64,000 bases of DNA from Anthopleura xanthogrammica (lineage: Eukaryota > Cnidaria > Anthozoa > Actiniaria > Actiniidae). Every line of letters starts with the position of its first letter. The first letter of the stretch is position 1. This document shows positions 32,284 through 42,958 of this stretch, piece after piece. Below the pieces are notes generated by a model. It made no database searches and was not told where the DNA came from. It saw only the letters and a list, made by a program, of their open reading frames with translations. Location of the stretch: NCBI GenBank assembly GCA_964019055.1, contig OZ025209.1:558001-622000 (forward strand), given 5' to 3'. The position numbers and the translations under genes are program-made.

Positions 32284-35200
32284 CATAGAAAGCTCTTCTC
32301 TCAACTCTGAGATCATTCGATTGTAAACCTTCGCTGTAGCGTAGAAGAAATATAACCCAAGACTGAAAAAGAAAAAATACAGTGTAAATATTATTTTCCT
32401 TCCCTCCCTCTTTCACTACTTCCTTTCCTTCCTTTCTTCCCTTACTCCTTTTTTTTAATTCAATTCTTTCACTTTCTTAATTCCTTCCTTCCTTCGTTCT
32501 TTCTTTCTTTCATTCATTCGTTCCATTTATTCTTTATTCTTTTTATTCTTTCTTTCTTTCTTTCTTTTTTTCCTCTTCATCCTCCTCCTTCATCGTCTGT
32601 CCAACAAACCCTAATTATAACCCTTACACACTCTCCTCTATCTCTTGCAACACAAGGAGAAACCAAACCAACTTACCATATAAGGAGAACAACCACAATA
32701 ATAAAAACAGGAGACTGAACAACTTGAAAAACGTCTTGAAAACCAATGGGCAATGTTAGTATCGTAAGATAGACTATCTTGTACATTCGAGTAAGACCTC
32801 TGAGGAAAATAAAGACAAAAAAATTCAAATTCAATAATTGTTTAGTTATTTGCAATATAGTTCATTATATATGTAAGGTTGTTATTGTACTCTTTTGGTG
32901 GTAAACCTACCTAAAAGGACCGTAGAGTAACGATGGATGAACCCTGTATGAAGGCAAAAAAAAACCGCTTAAGTAGCTTGAACAATTGAAATATACTAGA
33001 AGACATTTGCAATAAAACGCGCGCGCTGATTGGCTGAGAACAATGTTCATATGTGAGGACAACTAGAAACACGGCTCGCGCTAAATCAACAAAAATATGT
33101 CTTTCTGTATTATGAGCTAGTAGCGGAAGTAGCTGCATAGGAAAGCAAGAGAAACGCTCGTCTACGCCTTCGCTACGTTTGAGTTCGTATTCCTAAGATT
33201 GCTTCTCACGTTTTCCACAATTCCTATCGTGTTTATATCACAGTACAGCGAGACACGCGCGCGCGGGGGTGTTTTATTGGTAAATCCTATGTGAACTTAC
33301 TGTGTGATACCAAATACGACTGTTGCCACACACAAGAAAAACGTTACCAATAGCAACAGCATAAAAAAGTAGTTGGACTTTCCTGCGCGATAGGCTTTGT
33401 CTTCTGAACGACAATTATACTTCAAGGTCAACTGAAAACGAAGAGAATTCGGTTAAAACTTGCTGAATAGAACTGCTTTCTTAGGAGAGGGAAACGTACG
33501 GTACTGATTTGCAGCATGCACGTACATGAAAAACTGCTGTATTTAAAGGATTCGTACCTTTTTGACGTAGAAGAGGATGAAAAATTTGATGGTTCCCATT
33601 AACGCTAGCATCGGGCTGTACCACATCCCTATCCTGAAGACACAAAGGCATAGAGTTAAAGACAGGAAAGGAAAGGAAAGGAAAGGAATGGAATGGAATG
33701 GAAAGGAAAGTTTATTTGACTAACCATATCAAACACTGCGCGTACACCAGTTCCAGAACATTCTGTGGTATACTAAAGATCGGACGGCCGATTTTCTCTC
33801 CAAGTTTGATACCAAAGTCCAACCGTTCGGAAGCGTACCTTTGTGAGGAGAGAAATTTTGTTGTGGGAGTTCGTTTGTGCATTTGTTCGCTCGCTCTCTT
33901 GTTCATTCATATTCACTCCTTAAATCCATCGATTCATTCATCCATCCCATCCATCCCATCCATCCCATCCATCCCATCCATCCCATCCATCCCATCCATC
34001 CCATCCATCCCATCCATCCCATCCATCCCATCCATCCCATCCATCCCATCCATCCCATCCATCCCATCCATCCCATCCATCCCATCCATCCCATCCATCC
34101 CATCCATCCCATCCATCCCATCCATCCATTCATCCCATCTATCCATTTATTCATTTATTCATCCATTCATCCTATCATTATAATATTTGTTCCATATTAT
34201 TACCTTCTCGGGGTGTGAACTGTTATTACCACAATGACAACCACAAAGAAGTCCATCCAGATGAGTTTGTACATCTCAGCAGCGATTGCATTCTCCCAAC
34301 ACTGCATACCACAAACCACAAGAAACCTTGTTAGAACCATGTTTCACTGCTAAAACTAGAAGTGTTTGCTCTGGCTCCAAAGCCAAAGGCTTGTGCAACA
34401 CCAGATCGAATTGGAGCTTAAACTGTTGATTTTTGCGGAGAGATGAGAACCGGAGAACTCGGAGAAAAAACCCGACATAGTTCATGGCGGGCCGGGGATA
34501 GAACCTAGTGACCACAGTGGTGAGGGGCGGCGTATTGAGCAGCACATGCTACTCTTTTCATTGTATGTTACTACTGTATGTAGGATAAAGAGGGAAAAGC
34601 AACAACATACCAGCATGCAATATGTCTGGATCTTTTGAAAGAGTGAAACCATCAACACAGCTACTGATGCTAGTTTGAGGAGCACTGTTCTGTTAAACCA
34701 TGAAAAGAAGAATATTAGAAAAATAAACTAACTTTTGGCCTGATCTAAGTCAGGGCAGGACTCACAGATTGAACCCTGAAACAACCTTTGGGCTGATCTA
34801 AGTCAGGGCATGACTAACTCACAGATTGAACCCTGAAACAACCTTTGGGCTGATCTAAGTCAGGGCATGACTAACTCACAGATTGAACCCTGAAACAACC
34901 TTTGGGCTGATCTAAGTCAGGGCAAGGCTAACTCACAGATAGAACCCTGAAACAACCTTTGGGCTGATCTAAGTCAGGGCATGGCTAACTCACAGATGGA
35001 ATTGAGATCTAGGTTGATTCCCAAGATAGTATAGGTTGACTATTCTTACCTTGCTAAATCAATATTAACTCGTACTCGTGGGTTCCAGTCCTCTAGCCGA
35101 GACAGGAAGTAGAATAGATTGGGTAGGACGGAATTAATGACGGTGAGCGTGATGGGTAAAGTGTAACTCTTCAGGAGAGCAAGCATTTCAATCTTGCTTG

Positions 35201-38200
35201 ATTCTTTGGGGTTGGAATTCGTTGCTTGAGCCGTCTTGAAAAGAAAATAACTGATAACTGTCTCGTGTGGAATGTTCATCAATGAGCTGAATCGCACGTT
35301 TATCATAGAGGATTTACACCATCACGTGATGGCAGCCATGATACAGTAGGCACAACAATAGAGTCTTTTCCCCCTGGGAAACTGTCAGAATTCTTTCCTA
35401 CCTCCTGTCATTGCTGCCATCACGTGATGGTGCAAAGCCTCTATACAATTCTTTCTGGCTGACAGCATATGATGGTCAGTGTTTGACCATCATTTGGAGA
35501 GCAGATAATGAGATTCAAAGACTTTTATTTAAGGAATAAAAAACAGTTTTCCGTGTATTATACTCTGATAAAGACACGCGGGATGTGGAGAGAACACTTG
35601 AGAAGCTGGAAACACTCCGCTACGCGTCGTGGTTTCCTACGCTTCTCAAGTGTTCTCTCCACATCCCGCGTGTCTTTATCAGAGTATAATACACGGAAAA
35701 CTGTTTTTTATTGCTTTTATAAAATAACTAACTTTTCGAGAGAGAGAAAAAAAATGATGTGAGCATGTATTATGCTCTCATAAAACATGGCTTTTTGACC
35801 AATCAGAGCGCGCGTAATATCAAAGTTATTTTATAAAAGCTAATTGCAACCCAGCAATTCCGCTGCTCACAAGATTTAGTTAAAAGTTCCACTACCAAAC
35901 GTGTTTTTACCTTTAGAGAGAGTTGGGCTGCTTTATAGATGGCCCATCCCGAACCAACAGACAGTAAAATAACTATCGTGTTGATTGTGATGCGAATGAT
36001 GTAGATTTTGATCCTTTCGTTGCGGGTTCGTTTGGCCAGGTTTGCAAGTCGTAGATCTTCGGCCAAATCACCCTGTCGGTCATCAAGACATGAAACAGAG
36101 ATTGCAAATAATATCGTAATGATGAAACAGCAGATGGTTTAAAGGATAGCAGTCCGGCCCAGCTTGCTTTAATAATACACCATGGAGAATTTTAAAAGCT
36201 TCCACATTGACCTTCCAATATGGCGGATAATGATCACGTGACTCGCATTTTACACAGCTCCCCGATAGATACCTTATACAGGAACTTACTTTGGGGTCAA
36301 TAATAAAAAAGCTTTCTTATAAAATTGGGATCTTTTTAACCTAAATGAATAGTATGTTGATGGTTTACGGGGAATGAGTGGTTGAGGATGTTGCGCAAAA
36401 GTAGGCCATCCTTTCTAGGCATTTATTTCTCATTTTCATTCATTTCAAGGTGTTTATTTACCTCCAGCTCATTGACAAAGCTCTTCATCTTTAATATAGC
36501 TGCTTCTTCATCACTGATACACATGTCCCATCCACCGAACACTCTGTTGGAGTAACTGTTGTAGTGTTTGACCCCCTCTTTCACGTAACTATCCTCGATG
36601 ATACTTGATGCACTAGAAACAGTAATAGTAAGACGTCTTTACTTTTGGTGTAATGTTTTCCCATTTCAGACAAGGTGTCATCCCTTATATTATTGAGACG
36701 CCACTAAATTTCAGTATTTAAATTATAGGAACCAAAGGTAGCCCATGACACGACTTACCTCCAAAGTGTTAGTAAAAGAACCAGAAGAAAGCTAAGACAA
36801 CTGACGGTAAAATAGGCCAGCGGCATGTTGTAGAAGGAGTCGGTGGGCATGACAAGAATACGAGACGAGTAGCTACCGTAGTACATTAACGTGGTGTTTA
36901 TCCATCCCTGGTAATAACCCAGAATATTGTATTAATAAAGATAAGAGCACGACAAGGGTACGAGACGAGTAGCTACTCTTGTACATTAACGTGGTGTTTA
37001 AAGGCTCGTAACCATGGTAACTTCAGATTCATTACTTACCACTCCCTGCATGAAATCGCTTACTAAGCGACCCACTTCGTAGTTTCCATGGTTACCACTG
37101 GGTTTTGTCATGTGACATTCTCCTCTCCATGCAAACGCACTCGTATTGGCTCCCAGGAGACTCGAAAGTTTCCATTCATCAAAAGGTGCCTCTGTTGCCA
37201 CGGCAACAGGTGTTGGTGTACTAGTCTCATTTACCGAGGTGTTAGTGAGCGGTGTTGTGATCAGAATTGCAGGTCGCTCCCTCTTATTTACGGCTTGTGG
37301 GATGACGATGAAGGCTAACGATAGGATGAAAATGAAGATGTTGATGTTTAGAAGCCATTTGAGGAAGGTAAAGTAGGAGAGAATTCCGTTGCCATAAGAT
37401 CCTGAAATATGAAGAGAAAAAAACTTTATCAAATCAATATACAATAGCTGTTATAACGGATGCACGCAAATGAGATGCAAATGAGACAACAAGCATTGTA
37501 TTGACCCGATAGCCTCATTTGCATACATAAAACCGCTATACTGTACTGTCTTGACGACATCAAGTCAGATCGTCACATGGGCTTCCTGTGGTGTCCACTC
37601 ACCTTCGATTTCTTTAAAGTGTCCTCTCCACAGTTCGAACATCTTCAAGAAGTCAACTACTTTGTTGTACGTTATCTTCAAAGACTAATAATTCGAAGCA
37701 ATATACAGATAAGCACATGTCACAAGTAACTAGCCTTCCATTTTCTGGTATAAAATTCCATCCAAATTTGACTCTAATATTGCGAGGTGCAATACATATC
37801 ATTGCTTTTGAATACCAGGTCTTACCATAGCAACGCCGTATCTCAATGCTGTAAAGAATGACAACGAATGATGAGAAGCCTCCACTGAAGCACTCCTAGA
37901 ATACAAAGTAGGCCTTAGTAGTGCAAGTTAGTTTGGTTTGAATGGTATTGCAAGCTTCAGATGTGTGGCACACTAACCAACCAAACCGCACATGCTCTTC
38001 AAGACAAGTCTGTGAGGTCACTGAGGATCAAACTATAGACCTCTTGCTTAGCAGGCAGCACACTAACCAACCAAGCCACACTTGCTCCTTAAAACAAGTG
38101 TGTGAGGTCACTGGGGATCAAACTATAGACCTCGTGCTTAGCAAGCAGCACACTAACCAACCAAGCCACACTTGCTCTATAAAACAAGTGTGTGAGATTA

Positions 38201-40659
38201 CTGATGATCAAACTATGGACCTCTTGTTTAGCAGGCAGCACACTAACCAACCAAGCCACACTTGCTCCTTAAAACAAGTGTGTGAGGTCACCGACTGAGG
38301 ATCAAACTACGAACTTCTTGCTTAGCAGGCAGCCCAGTAGGGACTATCTCTTTAGCTTGGGTGTAATGTTTTTCATTTCAGACCATGAGTCATTCTCTTA
38401 AGAATACGATTCTTTGTTTGAGTTGCATTGTTCCCGTATTCCTGTGTCTCACGCCGTAAAGAATGGTCTGAAATGAGAAAACATTACGCCCAATTGCCCT
38501 GCTTCACTTTTACGTAACGGTTTGTTTAAATGGACAAGAATAATAAAAATTTAGGCTAAATCGTCTTTCGCTCAAGATATTTAGTGTAATATTTAGCTGC
38601 ACTCACGTTCAACTATATCATAAATTATATATCAAAATATTATAATTATGATTTCATTTGTTTTGCTGCTATTTTGCCCCCTCTGGCGACCATGATCCTT
38701 AGCGTTTAAACAATAGATTGTTTTGATGTGAAGGCAAACAGGTATATTAAACCTGTACAATATTGTACCTTAGGAGTCGCCTCTGTTTCAGTCTCCCTGC
38801 CAGAGCTTTGGTATGGAGTTCTCCTTTTTTCGCCAGAGATCCTTCACCGACATCTAAAAACACTGAATCATCTGGGATGTCATCTTCAACGGGCATGTAC
38901 ACCTTGTAACGGAGAATTTGAATATATTATTTTATAAAATAGTTCAGATATAACGCGCGCTCTGATTGGCTGATAGCCGTGTTTACATGAGGCTATGTAA
39001 ACACGGCAAGTTTCAATATTTTATAAAACAAATAGAAAACGTTTTGCCGTGTTTACATAGCCTGATATAAACACTCGGGAAAAATTTGGGAGAAGTCTTG
39101 AGCTCTGTGTAAACCTCGCCTGCGGCTCGGATTTACATAGCCTCCTACGCAGACGCTCTTAGGGTCGTCACGCAATACTTCTCTCCCCACGTTGCGTGAC
39201 GACGTGACGACCCTAAGAACGGCTGCAAAGGAGGTCAGGATTTACACAAGAGCTCTCGACTTCTCCCAAACTTCCCTCGTGTTTATATCTATTTGTTAAA
39301 TCGATTTAAAAATAACATTAATGTAGAAGGCAGACTGATAAAGTCAGGGCTTGGCTAACTCACAGATCAAATTGGAATTTAGCGTTTTAGGTTTTGTGGA
39401 GGGAGGAAAACTGGCCGAGAACCTGGAGAAAACATGACCCTTGAATCAAGGAGGAGAGGCTTTAAAAAACTCTACTCACTTGTGTTGCCAAGTAAACAGT
39501 TTATATATCAATGAATGTCTCATGAATCTGTCAAAAAATTCTTTACATTTCATGGTCACTGTCTAAAATTCCCTAATGCGAATGAGTTAGGTGATTAAAA
39601 ATAGCTAACGGCACAAGCAACATGTATAGTGCAAAAATAGCCCGCAGATGTAAGAGTTTATTCTTTTTCTTCTCTTCAGCCATGTTTTATTTCCTTTTGT
39701 CTTTGAAATCAGTGTTTGACTTATAATTTTGTTTATGCAAACATACCTTGCCGTTGTAGCTCTTTTGTCTTCTCGGTTGGTCTTTTCGTCTTTGACTCTT
39801 TAACTTCCACGAAGCGATTTGACGACTCGGTAGAGACTTGAGGATGTTTTTTTCTTTCTCCTTTTCTGAATCTTTTTCATTTGAAGCTTCACCACCTTGA
39901 AAATATACATAGAATATGTTTTAAAAATCTGTTCATAGGCCAACTATTTGGAGTCAGCCATTTCACAATATTCGACAGTTAGTTGAATATTGGCTACTGA
40001 ATATCCAAGAGAGCATAAATAAGAAAGGGAAACTTCTTAGGTCTTGGCCGGCTATTGACAAATTTTTCATTACAAATATAATGTAATTTTTAAAAGCGTT
40101 AATCAGTTAGATAACAAAAAAAAGCATAAAATCTCTAAGACATCTGAGCCCGGTTGTACGAAGCCTGAATAGCGCTATCCACCGGATAAGTCCTTATCCA
40201 GAGGATAAAACCTATCTAAATTCTATGCACTGGATAACTCTTGTCCGGTGGATAACTTTATCCAGGCTTCGTACAACCGGCTCCTGAGCAGATCTTAGCA
40301 GGAAAGAAAGTACATGCACAGGTTTTGGACAACAGCGCCGTTACTTTGTCGTTCGCTGGCACAAAAATTGATTATTATTCAATTTAATTTTAATATATAG
40401 CAGCATGATTAAAGAAGCTTGTCTTGCTTAGAAAAGAAATCCATTGTATGAATATATAATATTGTGAGTTGAGATTTTTAATTAAGTTATTATTTTCAAA
40501 TATTTCGATATTTTACGGTATGGTTTACTAGGAAATATAAATAATGAAACAGTTCAGTGAGAATACTAGAATGAAAAAACTTCATTTGAGCATGTTAGCA
40601 AGCTAGAAACAACTGAGGACCTTAAAGATTTCCATACCTGCTGCTTGGTCTTGTTGCAT
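32284..40659 (-). CDS. TMC family (transmembrane channel-like) protein, at least 17 exons; last exon unresolved
   Basis: Minus-strand exons: 40659-40638 (ATG), 39895-39747, 38902-38769, 37895-37826, 37684-37603, 37401-37040, 36907-36759, 36612-36462, 36072-35911, 35234-35050, 34689-34611, 34301-34204, 33633-33558, 33431-33301, 32943-32911, 32799-32677 and 32362-32284. Every phase joins, giving 695 codons, a typical TMC length. Diagnostic motifs are NGILSYFTFLKWLL (first helix), YNMPLAYF, VFGGWDMCI, CWENAIAAEMYKL (the TMC-domain C-W-E motif, about residue 516) and GPFRGLTRMY (about 625-634). The loop after helix 1 carries N-x-S/T sequons. The N-terminus is charged and cytosolic in style. TMC1/2 form the vertebrate hair-cell mechanotransduction channel; I cannot assign the subfamily. 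The 3' end is uncertain: after 32284 the frame could read through to a TAA near 32220, or splice to an exon such as the one ending DEFxIDY-like at 31052, whose phase does not fit directly. Confidence 0.92.
32393..32600. repeat. Pyrimidine-rich (TTCC/TTTC) tract
   Basis: Degenerate TCCTT and TTTC repeats on the plus strand, in a TMC intron. Confidence 0.7.
33013..33290. repeat. Foldback element with GCGCGCGCTGATTGGC end
   Basis: AAAACGCGCGCGCTGATTGG at the left and a GTGTTTATATCACA...GCGCGCGC end at the right. It resembles the elements at 35.5-35.85 and 38.93-39.3 kb by the GCGCGC-TGATTGG motif. Confidence 0.5.
33938..34135. repeat. 10-bp (CATCCCATCC)n minisatellite
   Basis: About 19 copies of CATCCCATCC with little variation, in a TMC intron. 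Confidence 0.9.
34355..34545 (-). mobile_element. tRNA-like SINE copy
   Basis: The reverse complement contains a B-box-like AGGTTCTATCCCC, then TTTTTTCTCCGAGTTCTCCGG, matching the body of the copy at 15.5 kb. It lies between TMC exons at 34301 and 34611. Confidence 0.6.
34738..35005. repeat. 57-bp minisatellite built from the SINE tail
   Basis: TGATCTAAGTCAGGGC recurs at 34741, 34794, 34851, 34908 and 34965, each unit continuing with ACTCACAGATTGAACCCTGA. The unit is the reverse complement of the 3' region of SINE copies such as that ending near 59450 (CTGACTTAGATCAGCC then TTTCAGGGTTC). Confidence 0.9.
35305..35444. repeat. MITE with about 32-bp terminal inverted repeats
   Basis: ATAGAGGATTTACACCATCA at the left pairs with TGATGGTGCAAAGCCTCTAT at the right. 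Both arms contain the palindrome CCATCACGTGATGG. The element is 140 bp and sits in a TMC intron. Confidence 0.85.
35535..35712. repeat. Perfect 72-bp inverted repeat with 34-bp loop
   Basis: Arms 35535-35606 and 35641-35712 are exact reverse complements, from AATAAAAAACAG inward to CTTGAGAAGC. It lies in the TMC intron between exons 9 and 10. Outer sequence (TTTTATAAAATAAC and GACCAATCAGAGCGCGCG at about 35788-35817) suggests it belongs to a larger foldback element. Confidence 0.95.
36951..37000 (-). pseudogene. Duplicated fragment of the adjacent TMC exon
   Basis: These 50 bp match 36851-36900, inside the TMC exon 36907-36759, at 45 of 50 positions and exactly 100 bp away. The copy sits in the upstream intron, between TMC exons 6 and 7 in gene order, and has no usable splice acceptor at the matching place. 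Confidence 0.85.
37950..38325. repeat. 90-bp tandem repeat, about 4 copies
   Basis: CACACTAACCAACCAAGCCA recurs about every 90 bp, with GTGTGTGAGGTCACTG between. The period is a multiple of three, which keeps a spurious 30-aa-repeat frame open on the plus strand. It lies in a TMC intron. Confidence 0.9.
38357..38493. repeat. MITE (TTGGGTGTAATGTTTT family), intact copy
   Basis: TTGGGTGTAATGTTTTTCAT at the left and its inverted form, GAGAAAACATTACGCCCAA, at the right. The inner ATTTCAGACCAT and ATGGTCTGAAAT also pair. Related copies are at 8652-8772 and 36643-36690. Confidence 0.9.
38928..39312. repeat. Complex foldback element
   Basis: Contains GCGCGCTCTGATTGGCTGAT at the left end, several GTGTTTACATAGCCT inverted pairs, and a GTCGTCACGCAA/TTGCGTGACGAC hairpin in the middle. 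The ends share TTTTATAAAAT and TGATTGG motifs with the element around 35.5-35.85 kb. Confidence 0.7.
39345..39465 (-). mobile_element. 5'-truncated SINE copy
   Basis: Reverse complement: body with CCTTGATTCAAGGGTC, TTTTCTCCAGGTTCTC and CCTCCCTCC, then a TGAGTTAGCCAAGCCCTGAC tail. The tRNA-like head is missing. Confidence 0.55.
40146..40283. repeat. MITE with inverted ends GAGCCCGGTTGTACGAAGCC
   Basis: The right end GGCTTCGTACAACCGGCTC inverts the left end with one gap. Inner TATCCACCGGATAA motifs also pair. It is 138 bp and lies in a TMC intron. Confidence 0.85.
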
Positions 40660-42958
40660 CTCGAGATATTCGTGGATATCTGTATTATTGCACTGTAATT
40701 CTCTATTTAAGCACGCTACTAGCTCAGGAAAATGCAGCTATTCTCTACCTTCGTCTTTAAAGATTGTATTTTAGAGAAAGCTTTATCGCTAACGAGTACA
40801 AAAATCCCTTAAAAGCGAACGTAAAGTTCTTGCTCCAAGAAGTTTTCATTCAAGTGTTCACGCTCTTGGGCAAGTTTTGATTCTAAATGTACTTTTATCA
40901 AATAGAAACTCGTTAGTCTGTGCTAACAAAAGCGTAATTTGCATATTAGAATCCCGTTGGGAGGCAACGCGAAGTGCGAGGTAGAAATTTACTGGGTTTA
41001 CTGTAAAATTAGAATAATCTCTTTTGAAAACCATGTATTTGATAATTAATTACAGATATTAACAAATAGTTTTTTGAAGACGAAGAAAGAAGAGAAGAGA
41101 ATAAAAGAGAAGAGTAGAGAAGAGAAGAGAAGAGAAGAGAAGAGAAGAGAAGAGAAGAGAAGAGAAGAGAAGAGAACAGAAGAGAAGAGAAGAGAAGAGA
41201 AGAGAAGAGAAGAGAAGAGAAGAGAAGAGAAGAGAAGAGAAGAGAAGAGAAGAGAAGAGAACAGAAGAGAACAGAAGAGAACAGAAGAGAAGAGAACAGA
41301 AGAGACGAGACGAGAACAGAAGAGACGAGAACAGAAGAGAAGAGAGGAGAAGTGAACAGAATAGAACAGAACAGAACAGAACAGAACAGAACAGAAGAGA
41401 GGAGAAAAGACAGAAGAGAAGAGAAGAAAAGAGAAAAGAACAAAAGAGAAGAAAAGAGAAAAGAACAGAAGAGAAGTAAGGGGAAGGGAAAAGAAGAGAA
41501 GGGAAGAGAAAAGACGAGGACAGGAGAGGGTTGAGAAGAAAGGTGAAAAGAAAAGGAAGATTCAAAATGACTGATTTGTTCAATTAACTATTTACGTTGC
41601 TTTAATCCATTTTTAGCTTTAATTTAAATAATTACAAATATTAGATTCAAAGTTTATTGGTCTAGACATACTCCACACGTAGGCGGATATCATATTGACA
41701 CGATTTCCCTCCCCATTTACGAACAAACTGCGATGTAGAAAATAAAATATCAAACTTCTCAGTTTGAATGACAGAACACTGAATTGATTTTCGGCCCCGC
41801 GAAAAAAAAAAATCATCTCTACCAGAATTCCTTTAATTAAGAAATGTTCTCGTAATTATCCATGCAAAACAAGTGAAAATTACTATTTATAATTGTACAA
41901 CTTATATTTGATTTTAAAATATTTAAATAAACTTAAATTTCACATAAAAAGCATTTAAATAAAATATGAATTTGCATATAAATGGGTATAATTTTTTCTT
42001 TACCTTTTGAATTCAACATCCACTATTAGTCCACTATATATTGGATAAAAGTTTAAAAAACTTATTTTTTCGGCTATTTTTTCAAATATTATTTCCTAAT
42101 TCCGAAAAACCCGCCTTTGAAGAAGAAAGAAATAGAATTTTTTTTTTAAGTTTCCGCGGTGATTTAAACTTAAACGCAACAGACGTCAGCCATATTGGAT
42201 GATATTACAAACCACAATCGAAATGAAATTCCTCCAACATGGCGATTATGGTGTGACATGCACGCTAGGATTCCTTTACCATATATGGATATGTATAATA
42301 AATCAAATCGCTTTTTCGAAGGCCAGGTTACTAATTTTCAAGATGGCCGCGAAGGTTACTGAGATAAAGACTTTTATAAATAGTATTTGACAATGATAAT
42401 TTTTTTTTAGAATACGAACTTGTACGAATTCTGTACATCAGAGTTTGTTACTTGGTCAGTGTAAATATATCAAGTAAAGCTGACCAAGGATAATTTGAAA
42501 TACCAATGATTTAGATGTCTCTCTATTCTATTTATAGCAATAATATATTTATCCAAATATTTTTCAACTCTGCTCCCCTTTTTGGAGCCTTTGTATCTTC
42601 TTCTAATTCTCCAAAAATTAACGAAATCTGGTCTCAATTCTTGGAAATTTCACCGCCGTATTAATGGCTTGTAATCATTCCTAAGAGAATGAAATATGAG
42701 ATACATGGCCGCCATGTTGGTTGATATATTCAACCAAGATGGCGTCACTGAAAACCAGCAATTCATGTAACCAGAAGATATAGATGGAATTGTTCAGTAT
42801 CCAACAGGAACTCAACGGCTCTGAAGACGAGAATATCTCTCATTTAACCCCAACAACTAGATGAATAAACACCTCTAATATATCCCCAATAAAGTTACTC
42901 TTGTAGTGAGAAAACTCGACGTCAATACAACAATATTTTTCATTTTCTAAATTCAAAT
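40660..42958. other. Intergenic DNA between T-box gene and TMC gene
   Basis: Dominated by a purine pentanucleotide tract (listed separately) and AT-rich DNA with scattered CAACATGGCGG-type motifs at 42190-42350 and 42708-42740. It should include the TMC promoter near 40660 and the 3' UTR of the T-box gene near 42958. Confidence 0.45.
41100..41540. repeat. (AAGAG)n purine microsatellite
   Basis: Over 400 bp of almost pure purine on the plus strand: clean AAGAG repeats to about 41260, then AACAG and other variants. Long Ser/Leu/Phe frames on the minus strand are artefacts of it. Confidence 0.95.

Noticed and set aside
37942..38298. Plus-strand frame with 30-aa Cys-containing repeats (HTNQPSHTC)
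   Set aside because: Looked briefly like a small secreted cysteine-rich repeat protein. It is a 90-bp tandem repeat inside a TMC intron without signal peptide or exon borders.
41009..41583. Ser/Leu/Phe-rich minus-strand frames resembling membrane proteins
   Set aside because: Direct translation of the AAGAG purine tract.
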